The notes under the pieces: model-generated
Seen by the model: the letters and a program-made list of their open reading frames with translations, nothing else
Databases searched by the model: none
Told to the model about the DNA's origin: nothing
In this document: in pieces, positions 35,954 through 46,300 of the stretch
Numbering within the stretch: position 1 is the stretch's first letter
How the letters are laid out: every line of letters starts with the position of its first letter
Program-made: the position numbers and the translations under genes
DNA from: Donghicola tyrosinivorans
GTDB lineage: Bacteria; Pseudomonadota; Alphaproteobacteria; Rhodobacterales; Rhodobacteraceae
Length of the DNA: 64,000 nt
Assembly: GCF_003003355.1 (NCBI RefSeq)
Contig: NZ_PVTQ01000009.1
Location: 62,001 to 126,000, forward strand
Direction: 5' to 3'

Positions 35954-36829
35954 ATGGACAATTGGGACGAGATTCGTACCGCCTATCAGGTTGCGAAAAT
36001 GGGAACCGTGTCGGGGGCGGCAGATATACTGGGCGTGCATCACGCGACGGTTATCCGCCACATCGACGCGCTAGAAGGGCGTTTGGGGGTCAAGCTGTTC
36101 CAGCGGCACGCGCGAGGCTATACGCCGACCGAGGCCGGTGAGGATCTGTTTCGCGTGGCCCAGACCACCGATGACCAGTTCAGCCAGCTAAAGGGCCGCA
36201 TCAAGGGGCAGGGCGCCGGTGTCGGGGGCGAGTTGATCGTGACCTCGCTTGTGCAGCTGTCGCCGCTGATCGTGCCCGTGTTGAAGGGATTTCAGGAAGA
36301 GCATCCAGATGTGATCGTGCGCTTTCTGACCGGTGAGCGTCTGTTCCGTCTGGAATATGGCGAGGCCCATGTGGCGATCCGCGCAGGCTCGCCGCCGGAA
36401 CAGCCCGACAACGTGGTGCAGCCGTTCTTTCGCCAGCAGGTCACGCTGTTCGCTGCCAAGAGCTATGTTGAAAAGCACGGCATGCCCAAGGATGAGGCGG
36501 ACTATGTGAACCATCGTTTTGTGGGGCAGGATGACATCGACAGCCGTGCGCCATTCTATCGCTGGATGCGCGATAACATCCCGCGCAACAACGTCACCTT
36601 CCGCAGCGAAGACCCGCGGGCCAATGAGCAGGCCATTCTGGACGGGGCCGGTATCGGCTTCATGGCCTATTGGGAATGGCAGCAGAACCCGAATGTGGTG
36701 AAGGTGTGCGATCCCAAGGACGATTGGTCATCCAACATCTGGATCGTGACCCACGTGGACCTTCACCGGACGCCGAAGGTTCAGACCTTCCTCAAGTATC
36801 TGAAGCTTCAGGCGAAGGACTGGCGCTAA
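35954..36829 (+). CDS. LysR-family transcriptional regulator, probable azoR activator
   Basis: A 291-residue LysR protein. The helix-turn-helix is TVSGAADILGVHHATVIRHIDALEGRLG, followed by an effector domain from about residue 95. I start at MDNWDEIRT (35954); the GTG 24 bases upstream gives an unlikely leader. It is divergent from azoR and so is the obvious candidate to control it. The 3' end overlaps the convergent ArsR gene by 38 bases. Confidence 0.88.
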   Translation: MDNWDEIRTAYQVAKMGTVSGAADILGVHHATVIRHIDALEGRLGVKLFQRHARGYTPTEAGEDLFRVAQTTDDQFSQLKGRIKGQGAGVGGELIVTSLVQLSPLIVPVLKGFQEEHPDVIVRFLTGERLFRLEYGEAHVAIRAGSPPEQPDNVVQPFFRQQVTLFAAKSYVEKHGMPKDEADYVNHRFVGQDDIDSRAPFYRWMRDNIPRNNVTFRSEDPRANEQAILDGAGIGFMAYWEWQQNPNVVKVCDPKDDWSSNIWIVTHVDLHRTPKVQTFLKYLKLQAKDWR

Positions 36830-37142
36830 GCTCGGTCTCTAGGAAACGTTCGAAGGCGTCCAGATTGACGGCTTCGAACTGGCCAAAGCTCTGCATCCAG
36901 ATGCTGGCATCGCGCAGGGCGTTGGGCTCTAGCTTACACCATTTCACCCGCCCGCGTTTCTCCTGAGAGATCAGCCCCGCATTCGCGAGGATCATCAGGT
37001 GTTTGGAAATAGCGGCCAGAGACATCTCGAACGGGTCGGCCACATCGGTGACGGCCATATCATCCTCAAGCAGCATCGACAGGATCGCGCGGCGGGTAGG
37101 ATCGGCCAGAGCGGCAAAGACGAGGTCGAGTTTGTTCTCCAT
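36792..37142 (-). CDS. ArsR-family transcriptional regulator
   Basis: A 116-residue winged-helix protein: LVFAALADPTRRAILSML, then the recognition helix MSLAAISKHLMILANAGLI and wing KRGRVKWCKLEP. I start at MENKLDLVF (37142); an upstream ATG adds a non-conserved 42-residue part. No metal-binding CVC motif is seen, so it is not a classic arsenic sensor. This subgroup is often next to an SRPBCC or glyoxalase-type gene, but none is here. It overlaps the LysR 3' end. Confidence 0.85.
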   Translation of the reverse strand: MENKLDLVFAALADPTRRAILSMLLEDDMAVTDVADPFEMSLAAISKHLMILANAGLISQEKRGRVKWCKLEPNALRDASIWMQSFGQFEAVNLDAFERFLETELSASPSPEASDT

Positions 37143-37350
37143 ATACAGCGCAATGGGGCAGGGAAAAACAAACGTCAACCGTTTGGTTGAATAAGGAATC
37201 CTGCCCTTTGGTGGCATATTTCGCCCCTTGGCTGCGGCGCTAACAGAATCCGATCTGTTATTTTTCAATGACTTAAGGTGGACATTGTGCCGCTTGACTC
37301 ACGGGGCCGTGACACCTATTCAACCCCCAACTGCCCAAGGGACGACACGG

Positions 37351-37695
37351 ATGATTGATCCAGCCGAAAAAGAGCGCCTCGCGGAGCTCGAGGCACGGAT
37401 CGACGCGGCCAAGAAAGCCGCCGCCGAGCCGGAACCGCGGGCCGACGAGCACTATAGTCAGGCACAGGTCGCCTGGCGGATGGTGACAGAACTTGTGGCC
37501 GGTCTGCTGATCGGCTTCGGCATGGGATACGGACTGGACGCTGTTTTTGGCACCACCCCGTTTCTAATGTTGATTTTTACATTGCTGGGTTTCATCGCGG
37601 GCGTGAAGACAATGCTCCGTTCGGTGACTGAGATCCAAGAGAAACAGGCGGCGACGGCCGCGCAGGATGATGAGGGACGTAACAGTGGCGGATAA
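37351..37695 (+). CDS. atpI: ATP synthase protein I
   Basis: A 114-residue AtpI. A charged N-terminal part (residues 1-40) precedes two membrane segments (~43-62 and ~70-88) and a hydrophilic tail. AtpI helps c-ring assembly and is the usual first gene of the F0 operon. The ATG at 37351 gives the typical [17 protein letters not shown] start; the frame is open further up, without a site. The atpB start overlaps its last codons. Confidence 0.88.
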   Translation: MIDPAEKERLAELEARIDAAKKAAAEPEPRADEHYSQAQVAWRMVTELVAGLLIGFGMGYGLDAVFGTTPFLMLIFTLLGFIAGVKTMLRSVTEIQEKQAATAAQDDEGRNSGG

Positions 37696-38461
37696 TGCAC
37701 ACGCAGCAGCGGCCGAACACGCAGCCGAAGGTACTGGCCTGGTTTTCCACCCGATGGATCAGTTCAAGGTCCAGCCGCTGTTTGGCGGCGGTGACGTACA
37801 CTGGTACAGCATTACCAACGCCACCCTGTGGCTGGCACTGACCGTTCTGGCAGTCTTCGCTGTTATGGTTCTGGCCACCCGCGGCCGCGCAGTCATCCCC
37901 TCGCGCGGGCAGTCGGTTGGCGAACTGGCCTACGGTTTTGTCTACAAGATGATTGAAGACGTGACCGGCAAGGACGCCATCGTCTACTTCCCCTACATCA
38001 TGACCCTGTTCATGTTCATCCTGATGAACAACTTCCTTGGTCTGATCCCCACCAGCTTCGCGAACACCGCGCAGATCGCCACCACCGCGATCCTGGCATT
38101 CGCAGTATTCTTTGCCGTGACGATCATCGGTTTCGTCAAGCACGGCAGCCACTTCCTGGGCCTGTTCTGGGTGACGTCGGCGCCTCTCGCCATCCGTCCC
38201 GTTCTGGCCGTGATCGAAGTGATCTCGTACTTTGTTCGCCCTGTCAGCCACTCGATCCGTCTTGCCGGTAACATCACCGCCGGTCACGCCGTGATCAAAG
38301 TGTTCGCTGCCTTCGCCGGTCTGGTCGCTCTGTCGCCGCTGGCCATCCTGGGCATCACCGCTATGTACGGCCTCGAAATGCTTGTTGCATTCATCCAGGC
38401 CTACGTATTCACCATCCTGACTTGCGTCTACCTGAAGGACGCGCTGCACCCGAGCCACTAA
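37685..38461 (+). CDS. atpB: F0F1 ATP synthase subunit a
   Basis: The 258-residue subunit a forms the proton half-channels against the c-ring. It has about six membrane helices; the essential arginine is Arg192 in [15 protein letters not shown] choose GTG at 37685, 7 bases after GAGGGA; the ATG at 37667 (MMRDVT) is the alternative and would add six residues. It overlaps atpI by 11 bases. atpE follows after 57 bases. Confidence 0.95.
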   Translation: MADNAHAAAAEHAAEGTGLVFHPMDQFKVQPLFGGGDVHWYSITNATLWLALTVLAVFAVMVLATRGRAVIPSRGQSVGELAYGFVYKMIEDVTGKDAIVYFPYIMTLFMFILMNNFLGLIPTSFANTAQIATTAILAFAVFFAVTIIGFVKHGSHFLGLFWVTSAPLAIRPVLAVIEVISYFVRPVSHSIRLAGNITAGHAVIKVFAAFAGLVALSPLAILGITAMYGLEMLVAFIQAYVFTILTCVYLKDALHPSH

Positions 38462-38518
38462 GGCTCGGACCCGCAGACAGGACTGAATTATCGCCATTCC
38501 AACGTAAGGAGAAATGTT

Positions 38519-38755
38519 ATGGAAGGCTCGATCGCAGAAATGGGTAAATTCATCGGTGCCGGCCTGTCGGCATTCGGTATGGGTCTGGCAGCTATCGGTG
38601 TGGGCAACGTCGCCGGTAACTTCCTGGCTGGCGCACTGCGCAACCCTTCGGCCGCTGGCGGCCAAACCGCGACCCTGTTCATCGGTATCGCGTTCGCAGA
38701 AGCACTGGGCATCTTCTCGTTCCTGGTTGCTCTGCTGCTGATGTTCGCCGTCTAA
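38519..38755 (+). CDS. atpE: F0F1 ATP synthase subunit c
   Basis: The 78-residue hairpin forms the rotor ring. Helix 1 carries a glycine-rich stretch ([17 protein letters not shown]), the polar loop is Arg41-Asn42-Pro43, and the proton-carrying carboxylate is Glu61 in [23 protein letters not shown] leader gives a strong ribosome site, fitting the high stoichiometry needed. The ion-site residues do not show the sodium-type Gln/Ser pattern, so it is probably proton-driven. Confidence 0.97.
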   Translation: MEGSIAEMGKFIGAGLSAFGMGLAAIGVGNVAGNFLAGALRNPSAAGGQTATLFIGIAFAEALGIFSFLVALLLMFAV

Positions 38756-38862
38756 TCTACGGGTTCATTCCTTACGGCCGGGCGAGAGTCATAGCGACGC
38801 TCGCCCGGTAACATCGGGCCTTCGGGTCCGTACCAAGGACGGGGCCACGGAGGACGCATAAC

Positions 38863-39411
38863 ATGGCAACTGAATCGCATGGCGCAGACGCCGTTGCAGC
38901 AGGTCACGCCGCAGCTGAGTCGGCAGGGATGCCGCAGCTTGCTGTCGAGACCTTTCCGAACCAGATCTTCTGGCTCGTTGTCGCGCTGGTCGCGACCTAC
39001 CTGATCCTGTCGCGCGTGGCTCTGCCGCGTATCGCAGCCGTTCTGGCCGAGCGTCAGGGAACCATTACGAATGATATCGCCGCTGCCGAAGAGCTGAAGC
39101 TCAAGGCGAAGGAAGCCGAAGCCGCTTATGAAAAGGCTCTGGCAGACGCGCGCGCAGAGGCGAACCGCATCGTCGACGAGACCCGTGCCGCAATCAAGGG
39201 CGACCTTGATGCTGCTCTGGAAAAAGCCGACGCAGAAATCGCAGCCAAGACGGCTGGTTCGGAAAAGGCAATCGCCGACATCCGCGCCGGTGCCGCCGAA
39301 GCCGCAGCCGAAGTGGCAAAAGAGACCGCGAAAGAGCTGGTTGCAGCTCTGGGTGGCGACGCAGATGGTCGCTCGGTTTCGGCAGCTGTGAACGCCCGGA
39401 TGAAAGGATAA
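38863..39411 (+). CDS. atpF': F0F1 ATP synthase subunit b'
   Basis: A 182-residue peripheral-stalk subunit. One membrane helix (~33-52) follows a ~30-residue alanine- and glutamate-rich N-terminus; the rest is a long coiled coil. Having both b' and b is usual in photosynthetic bacteria and alphaproteobacteria. The ATG has a GGAGG site. atpF begins 3 bases after its stop. Confidence 0.92.
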   Translation: MATESHGADAVAAGHAAAESAGMPQLAVETFPNQIFWLVVALVATYLILSRVALPRIAAVLAERQGTITNDIAAAEELKLKAKEAEAAYEKALADARAEANRIVDETRAAIKGDLDAALEKADAEIAAKTAGSEKAIADIRAGAAEAAAEVAKETAKELVAALGGDADGRSVSAAVNARMKG

Positions 39412-39414
39412 ATC

Positions 39415-39972
39415 ATGCGTAGTCTGATCATCCTCGCCGCCGCTCTGGCCGCATCGCCGGCAATGGCCGCATCGGGGCCGTTCTTCTCGCTGCACAACAC
39501 GAACTTTGTTGTTCTGATCGCCTTCTTGGTGTTCCTGGGCGTCCTGGTTTACTTCAAGGTCCCCGGCGTTCTGGGTGGCATGCTGGACAAGCGTGCCGAA
39601 GGTATCCAGGAAGAGCTGAACGAAGCACGCAAGCTGCGCGAAGAGGCTCAGAGCCTGCTGGCCAGCTACGAGCGTAAGCACAAAGAAGTTCAGCAGCAGG
39701 CTGACAGCATCGTTGCCGCTGCGAAAGCAGAAGCCGAAGCTGCCGCCGAGCAAGCCAAGAGCGACCTGAAAAAGTCGATCGCACGCCGTCTGCAAGCTGC
39801 TGAAGAGCAGATCGCATCGGCAGAGGCTTCCGCTGTTCGCGAAGTGCGCGACACTGCAATCACCGCCGCCATCGGCGCTGCGCAGGACATCCTTGCCAAG
39901 CAGATGACTGCTGAAAAGTCGGGCGCTCTGATTGACGCTTCGATCAACGAAGTGAAGGCAAAGCTGCACTAA
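39415..39972 (+). CDS. atpF: F0F1 ATP synthase subunit b
   Basis: A 185-residue stalk subunit. The start MRSLIILAAALAASPAMAAS looks like a cleavable signal peptide, then a membrane helix (~30-48, NFVVLIAFLVFLGVLVYFKV) and a long coiled coil. It is the last gene of the F0 operon, which ends in a strong terminator. The F1 genes are not in the window, consistent with the two-operon arrangement. Confidence 0.93.
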   Translation: MRSLIILAAALAASPAMAASGPFFSLHNTNFVVLIAFLVFLGVLVYFKVPGVLGGMLDKRAEGIQEELNEARKLREEAQSLLASYERKHKEVQQQADSIVAAAKAEAEAAAEQAKSDLKKSIARRLQAAEEQIASAEASAVREVRDTAITAAIGAAQDILAKQMTAEKSGALIDASINEVKAKLH

Positions 39973-40002
39973 GGGCCAAAGGTCCACACAGGGAATATGC
40001 AG

Positions 40003-40037
40003 AGCCCGAGGCGTGAAAGCGCCTCGGGCTTTTCTTT
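40003..40037 (+). terminator. Intrinsic terminator of the F0 operon
   Basis: An 11-bp perfect stem (40003-40013 with 40020-40030), six-base loop, then TTTTCTTT. It follows atpF by 30 bases. Confidence 0.92.
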
Positions 40038-40150
40038 ATGCAACTTCGCAATTCCTAACTTGTGCATTCGCCGGATTGCGGATTTCCTGAGAAAATGATC
40101 GAAGGGCGCCGTGCAAATCATGCGACCACATCTCTTGGATAGCTATCAGA

Positions 40151-40522
40151 ATGAGTTTTCGTTTCGCCTCTGCATTCACTGCGGCCTTCTTGTGCTTGAT
40201 CGGCTTGGTGATGGTTTTCATTCCGGCGACCTATCTGGATCGCACCGGAATTGAGGTGACGGACGTCGCGGTTTTCCTACAGCAACGGATCGGATTGGTG
40301 TGTTGGGGATGGGCCGCGCTGATGCTGGCCTTCGCCAATATTGAGCCATCGCCCCTGCGTCTGCGGATTGCGCTGATCAATATCATTATGATGACGGTGC
40401 TGGCGGGCCTTGCGGTCTACGAATGGCATCAAGCGATCGTAGGTGTGAACATGCTGCGACTGGCCTTGGGCAACATGGTGATCGCAGGCCTCTACCTCTC
40501 GACGCTGTTCCATAAAGGTTAA
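40151..40522 (+). CDS. Hypothetical four-helix membrane protein
   Basis: I do not recognise a named family. The 123-residue protein has four hydrophobic segments (~7-27, ~44-62, ~72-90, ~100-118), with a short GIEVTDVAVFLQQRIG loop. The last helix ends in FHKG. Size and layout are like small DUF4345-type membrane proteins, but I cannot confirm that. The ribosome site is weak. It overlaps the convergent GntR gene by four bases. Confidence 0.65.
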   Translation: MSFRFASAFTAAFLCLIGLVMVFIPATYLDRTGIEVTDVAVFLQQRIGLVCWGWAALMLAFANIEPSPLRLRIALINIIMMTVLAGLAVYEWHQAIVGVNMLRLALGNMVIAGLYLSTLFHKG

Positions 40523-41286
40523 CGCTTGGTCTCGTGCTCGAACCGGCGACGGGCGATGTCTTCGTTGCGCAGGGCACGCTGTTCGTCCCGTAGGGCGCTT
40601 TCCACATAGTCCAGATGGGCGCTGACAGCGGCGCGGGCGGCCTCGGGGTCGCGGGCCTGTAGGGCCTCGTTGATGGCGCGGTGTTGGGCCAGCAGGTCAT
40701 CGCGGGTGGTGCGCTGTTTGAACATGACGTTCCGGTTATAGAACACCCCTTCGCGCAGCAGATCGAACATGGACCGCAGCATATGCAGCATGATCACGTT
40801 GTGGCTGGCCTCGATGATGGCCATGTGGAAGTCGGCGTCGATGGCGGCTTCTTCGGCGGGGTTACGCTTCGGGTGGGCGGCCTCCATCCGTTTGAAGACA
40901 GCATCAATCACTTGCAAATCGGTGTCCGAGGCCAGACGGCAGGCGCGGTCGGCGGCCAGCCCTTCGATGTCGCGGCGGAAGGCGATGTAGTCAAAGACCG
41001 CCTCTTCATGAGCCGCGAACAGCCGGATCAGCGCGGGCGAGAAGGCATTTCCCAGCACCTCAGCGACGAAGATCCCCGAACCCGCGCGTGTTTCCAGAAG
41101 GCCGTTCTTTTGCAACTCGGCCACCGCTTCGCGCAGCGACGGGCGCGAGACGCCAAGCCGGTCAGACAGTTCCCGTTCGGACGGCAGCCGTTCCCCCGGA
41201 CGCAGGACGCCACGCAGGATAAGTTGCTCGATCTGGCGGACCACGGAGGTCGACAGCTTTTCGGGTTCGACTTTTTGAAACGGCAT
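40519..41286 (-). CDS. GntR-family regulator with FCD domain
   Basis: A 255-residue FadR-subfamily regulator. The N-terminal winged helix reads RPGERLPSERELSDRLGVSRPSLREAVAELQ; the all-helical FCD effector domain has the usual metal-binding positions in DADFHMAII, HRAIN and SAHLDYVE. Ligands of this group are organic acids such as lactate, glycolate or pyruvate. Start MPFQKVEPEKLS (41286). It lies downstream of the TsoY-like gene on the same strand, past a terminator, so it may have its own promoter. Confidence 0.88.
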   Translation of the reverse strand: MPFQKVEPEKLSTSVVRQIEQLILRGVLRPGERLPSERELSDRLGVSRPSLREAVAELQKNGLLETRAGSGIFVAEVLGNAFSPALIRLFAAHEEAVFDYIAFRRDIEGLAADRACRLASDTDLQVIDAVFKRMEAAHPKRNPAEEAAIDADFHMAIIEASHNVIMLHMLRSMFDLLREGVFYNRNVMFKQRTTRDDLLAQHRAINEALQARDPEAARAAVSAHLDYVESALRDEQRALRNEDIARRRFEHETKR

Positions 41287-41347
41287 GGGTCGTCCTATTC
41301 GCAATTGGTTAGATTATATGACCGCGAAAGGCGTTCCTTCAATGGCG

Positions 41348-41375
41348 AAAAAAGAGGCGCCCCGAAGGGCGCCTT
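41348..41375 (-). terminator. Intrinsic terminator of the TsoY-like gene
   Basis: On the minus strand an 8-bp GC-rich stem (41367-41374 with 41355-41362) and four-base loop are followed by six T. It lies 34 bases after the stop at 41409. Confidence 0.88.
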
Positions 41376-41408
41376 AGGTCTGTTTCCAGGGACGGAAATG
41401 AGTGGTGG

Positions 41409-42620
41409 TTATTCTGCCGGTACCGCAGCCGGTGCATGGCGGCTGAAGTGCTGTCGGTTCAGGCGGAAGACCAGTGCCACCATGGCGAACTGTGCGATCA
41501 GGGCGATGGCGGTCAGGCCCCAGTAGGTCACGTCGTACTTGGCGATCACTCCGGCAGCCACGAGGCCCTTGTTGATGAAGAAGTGCAGCATGACGCTCAG
41601 GGCAACACCGGGGCAGACCAGCGCGTAGCTGCCAGCCGAGGTTTTCGGACCCATGACGAACTCTTTGAAGTAGCCCTGACGGCGCAGCACTGCCAGACCA
41701 AGACCAAGGAAGGCCAGTTGTACGGCCAGCAGGCGGGCCAGTAGGACCATGGTTTCGCCGGCGGTGGTGTGGACCTCGAACGTGGTGTGCAGGCCGTGGT
41801 TCTGGCGGACCAGCATAATGCCAAGCACGGTCATCAGCGGAACGATGATGAGCAGGGTCGGGCCAGCCTCTTTCGCGGTGCCATAGTGTAGCATCGAGTT
41901 GAAGGCGGTGAAGACAGCCACGGCGGCATAGATCGTTGCGGCCACCCCGAAGAGAGTGGACAGGACCAACGCCGTGCCAACGGTGGCGGTATTGCCGGAC
42001 ATCGCAGCGGGGGCCGAGAGGCCGACAGCGACCATCGCCAGCGCAAAGGCAGGCAGCATCTGCGCGAACGAGTTGTGGGCGGTCACATCAAACACGCCGC
42101 CCTTGGACAGCACGCGGCCAAGAAAGCTGCCGATCAGGCTAAGGGCCCAGATGCCGGTCAGTGCGAAGGCCACCAGCGCGGCGGGGAAGAGGTATTCAAC
42201 GATGCTCCAGAGTTGCGGAACAAAGACAAGGCCGACGATGAAGCTGGCGTTGATGCTCATGGCGACGGCCAGCGGGGCGGCCAGCAGAGTGCTTTCGGCA
42301 TTCGAGTTGCGCAGGGCAGTGTAGCGTTCGGTCTTAGCGAACTGCGACAGCTGGCCAAGGTTCCAGATCAGGCCCTTGATGTTCATGAAGGCAAAGACCG
42401 CGATGCCAAGCGCTGCGACAATGATCGCCCCTTGCAGGGCGGGGGTGCCGGTGGCGAAGGCGGCGCTGATGTCCTCGAACACGGGTACGGGCTTGCCGGG
42501 GTGGGGTACCCAGAACATGAGGTACATAAAGAAGGTCACGGCCAAGCCACCGGCTCCGACAGAGCTGAGGAAGTAGGTCGGGACGTAGGTGTCTGCGGGT
42601 CTTGATGCGTGTGCGGACAT
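41409..42620 (-). CDS. Ten-or-more-helix membrane protein, tentatively TsoY-like
   Basis: A 403-residue integral membrane protein with about ten hydrophobic segments. The C-terminal block SYALVCPGVALSVM (Cys336) reminds me of the TsoY family, some members of which carry selenocysteine at a corresponding place; here the codon is TGC, so it is the cysteine form. General resemblance to TehA/SLAC1-type carriers is also possible. The N-terminus is short and cytoplasmic-looking. A CAGGAGG site precedes the ATG. Function is not known to me, and the family call is weak. Confidence 0.5.
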   Translation of the reverse strand: MSAHASRPADTYVPTYFLSSVGAGGLAVTFFMYLMFWVPHPGKPVPVFEDISAAFATGTPALQGAIIVAALGIAVFAFMNIKGLIWNLGQLSQFAKTERYTALRNSNAESTLLAAPLAVAMSINASFIVGLVFVPQLWSIVEYLFPAALVAFALTGIWALSLIGSFLGRVLSKGGVFDVTAHNSFAQMLPAFALAMVAVGLSAPAAMSGNTATVGTALVLSTLFGVAATIYAAVAVFTAFNSMLHYGTAKEAGPTLLIIVPLMTVLGIMLVRQNHGLHTTFEVHTTAGETMVLLARLLAVQLAFLGLGLAVLRRQGYFKEFVMGPKTSAGSYALVCPGVALSVMLHFFINKGLVAAGVIAKYDVTYWGLTAIALIAQFAMVALVFRLNRQHFSRHAPAAVPAE

Positions 42621-42724
42621 GACTGCCTCCTGTTACATTCCGATTTAAGAATATAATGGTATTCGAAAAATGGAATGTGAAGGGATGAGATGTCGCACCC
42701 CAAACGAGTGGGGTTAAGGCCCTG

Positions 42725-43180
42725 TCAGGACAGACGTTTTTCCATGAAAAGACTGTCGGGATGTTCTTTGTAACTGCCGAACGGGCCGCAGAACAGATAG
42801 CCGTGGCGGGCGTAAACCTTGTGCGCGGCATACAGCACATTGCCGGTTTCCAGCTTTAGAATCGGCAGGCCCTGATCCAGCGCGACAGATTCGATGCGGC
42901 GCAGCACCGCGTCGGCTAGCCCCAAACCGCGGGCCTCTGGGTCAACGAACATTGATTTGATCTCGCCATAGCCGGTCTTTATCGCAAGGGCGCCGCAGCC
43001 CATGGTCGCGCCATCGACCTGCACCTCAAAGAAGTGGATGTTGTTGGCCCGCAGGGCATCGATGGATAGGTAATGGTTACTTTCCGCAGGAAAAAGGCTT
43101 TGCATCAATGCGTGGCTGGCCTTGAGCAACCGTGTTGCCTCGGGGGACGTGGGATCTCCTTCAATCACTGTAATTCCCAT
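42725..43180 (-). CDS. GNAT-family N-acetyltransferase
   Basis: A 151-residue acetyltransferase. The core IKSMFVDPEARGLGLADAVLRRI is the acetyl-CoA loop, followed by LKLETGNVLYAAHKVYARHGYLFCGPFGSY, typical of the PhnO/YsnE-like group. I use MGITVIEGD at 43180, which has an AGGAGG site; the open frame continues upstream without support. The acceptor is unknown. It is divergent from smc. Confidence 0.85.
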   Translation of the reverse strand: MGITVIEGDPTSPEATRLLKASHALMQSLFPAESNHYLSIDALRANNIHFFEVQVDGATMGCGALAIKTGYGEIKSMFVDPEARGLGLADAVLRRIESVALDQGLPILKLETGNVLYAAHKVYARHGYLFCGPFGSYKEHPDSLFMEKRLS

Positions 43181-43311
43181 TGGGCTACCTCCTACTCGCG
43201 CAATATCTTGTGGATAATATCGCAACTTACAATATATCGTGCGGTCCTGACGTTGACTCAGTGGTTTTTCAGCCTGCAAAATAGGCGCTCACCGACTCGA
43301 ACGGGAACGAC

Positions 43312-46300
43312 ATGCCCCTGAAGTTTACCAAATTGCGACTCCAAGGCTTTAAAAGCTTTGTCGATCCGACCGATCTGATCATCAATGATGGTCTCACAGG
43401 TGTGGTGGGTCCGAACGGCTGTGGCAAGTCAAACCTTCTTGAGGCGCTGCGCTGGGTGATGGGCGAAAACCGCCCCACTGCCATGCGCGGCGGCGGGATG
43501 GAGGACGTGATTTTCGCGGGTGCCTCTAGCCGTCCGGCCAAGAACTTTGCCGAGGTGTCGCTGCTGCTGGACAACAGTGATCGTTTGGCGCCGCAGGGGT
43601 TCAATGAGACCGACGGGGTCGAGATTGTCCGCCGGATCACCCGCGACGTGGGCAGCGCCTATAAGGCCAACGGCAAGGACGTGCGGGCGCGCGATATTCA
43701 GATGCTGTTCGCAGATGCCTCGACTGGCGCGCATTCACCGGCGCTGGTGCGGCAGGGGCAGATCTCAGAGCTGATCAACGCCAAGCCCAAGGCGCGGCGG
43801 CGCATTCTGGAAGAGGCGGCGGGGATTTCCGGCCTCTATCAGCGGCGCCATGAGGCAGAATTGAAGCTGAAGGCAGCCGAGGGTAACCTTGAGCGCGTGG
43901 ATGACGTGATCGACCAGCTGGCGAACCAGTTGGGGCAGTTGCAGCGTCAGGCCAAGCAGGCGCAGCGCTATCGCCAGATCGGCGAGGAACTGCGGCGGGC
44001 CGAGGGGCTGCTGTTGTACCGTCGCTGGCGCGAGGCCGACGAGGCGCGGGCGCGGGCCGAAGAGGCGCTGCGTCAGGCCAGCCTGACCGCGTCGCAGGCC
44101 GAAGCAGAGGTGCGCAAAGCGAATGCGGGCCGCGAAGAGGCCGAGGCTATGTTGCCCCCTCTGCGTGAGGAAGAGGCCGTAGCCAGCGCGATTTTGCAGC
44201 GTCTGACTGTGACCCGCGATGCCCTGAGCGATCAGGAGAAGCAGGCCGAAGAACGCATCCGGACCTTGCAGGCGCGGATCACGCAACTGGCCAAGGATAT
44301 TGACCGTGAGGCTGGTCTGAACCGCGATGCGGGCGAGACCATCGAACGGCTGGAATGGGAAGAGCGCGAGTTGGCCAAGGCCAGCGAAGGCCATGATGAA
44401 AAGCTGGAGCTTTCCAGTGATCAGGCCCGCGAGGCGGCAGACATCTTGGCTGAACGCGAAGCCGATCTGAGCGAGCGTCAGGAAGACGTGGCGCGTCTGT
44501 CGGCCCGTCACCAGTCGGTGCAGCGTCTGCTGTCTGACACGCGCCGGACGCTGGAAAAGGCCGAGGCCGAGGGCGAACGCGCCCGTCAGGCCGTGGCCGA
44601 AGCCAAAGCCGCGCTGGAAGAAGCCCGCGCTGGCTATGCGCAGGCCGAAGAAGAAGAAGCCATCGCGCAGGCACAGTCCGAGGCGGCAGAGATTGCCCTC
44701 TCTGATGCGGAAAGCGCCCGCGCGGCGATGCAGGATCGGGAAACGGCGGCACGCTCGGCCCGGGCAGAGGCCGAAGGTTCGGCCAGCACCCTGCGGGCTG
44801 AGGTGGGCGCTTTGACCAAACTGGTGGCCCGCGATGAAAGCGATAGTGCGCCGCTGCTGGATCAGCTTCAGGTGCACCCCGGTTATGAAAAGGCACTTGG
44901 CGCGGCATTGGCCGATGACCTGCGTCAGCCTGCGGTGGATGGGGGCGCGTCCGGCTGGGTGCGTCTGCCCGATTACGCGGTGCCTCAGGCCCTGCCTTCG
45001 GGCGTCATGCCCCTGACCGAAGTGGTCAAGGCCCCCGCGGTGCTGACCCGCCGTCTGAGCCAGATCGGTGTGGTCTCGGCTGCGGAGGGTGCGCGTTTGC
45101 ATTCGGTGCTGGCCCCCGGTCAGCGTCTGGTCACCGCCGAGGGCGATCTGTGGCGCTGGGACGGTTTGCAAGCGCGGGGCGAGGATGCCCCCAGCGCGGC
45201 GGCCTTGCGTCTGGAGCAGTTGAACAAGCTGGAACGTTTGCGGTCCGAATTGGATGATGCGGAAGGCCGTGCCGAAGAGGCGCGGTATCAGCACGAAGAG
45301 ATTAACGCGGAACTGGCCGATCTGGCCCGCGCCGATGCCGCCGCCCGCGATGCCCGCCGTCAGGCCGACCAGCAGGTTGCCGAAGCGGGCCGCCGTCTGT
45401 CCCGTCTAGAGGCCGAGCGCAATCTGGCCGAGGGCAAACTGGAGACCCTAGGCTTGTCTGTGCGCCGTCACGCCGATGACGCGATGGCCGCCCGTGAACA
45501 ACTGTCCGAGGCCGAGGCCTCTGCCGAGGAACTGGGCGATCTGGATGCCGCCCGCGCCGAGATCGAAGATCTGAAGATGACGGTTGAGGCGGCGCGGATG
45601 ACCATGATGACCAAGCGGTCCATGTGGGATTCGATCAAGCGCGAGGGGGAGGCGCGGACCAAACGCTCGCAGCAGGTGAAACAGGAACTCTCGGGCTGGC
45701 GTCACCGTCTTGAGACCGCCACCCAGCGGGCCGAGGAATTGGCAATCCGTAAGGAAGACACCGAATACGAATTGGAAGAGGCCAGCGCCGCACCCGAAGA
45801 ACTGGCGATCAAGCGCGAGGAACTGGGTCACAGTATCGAAGATGCCGAGGCCCGTCGCGCCGCTGCTGGCGATGCTTTGGCGGCGGCTGAAAATGCGCTG
45901 CGTGCTGCCGACATTGCTTCGCGCGACATGGAGCGTCAGGCCGGTGAGGCCCGCGAATCCCGCGCCCGCGCCGAGGCCCGCGTAGAAGCGGCCCGCGAAA
46001 CTGTTGCCGCCGCCGCGGACCGGATCGAGGAAGAGCAAGAGGTCTCGCCTGATCAGTTGCTGGAGCAGCTGGATGCGGACCCCGCCAACATGCCTGCCTC
46101 GGAAGAGATCGAAGAGGACGTCCTGCGTCTGCGCCGCCAGCGCGATGCCTTGGGCGCGGTGAACTTGCGTGCTGAAGAGGACATGAAAGAGGTCGCCGAA
46201 GAGCACGACACGCTGGTCGGTGAAAAGCATGATCTGGAAGAGGCGATCAAAGCTCTGCGCACGGGTATTGCCGGTCTGAACAAAGAGGGCCGCGCCCGTC

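Noticed and set aside
41409-42620. In-frame selenocysteine codon in the TsoY-like gene
   Set aside because: The relevant codon is TGC (Cys336), and no in-frame TGA occurs.
43765-45294. Long minus-strand open frame over smc (509 codons)
   Set aside because: It is a composition shadow of the smc coiled-coil region.
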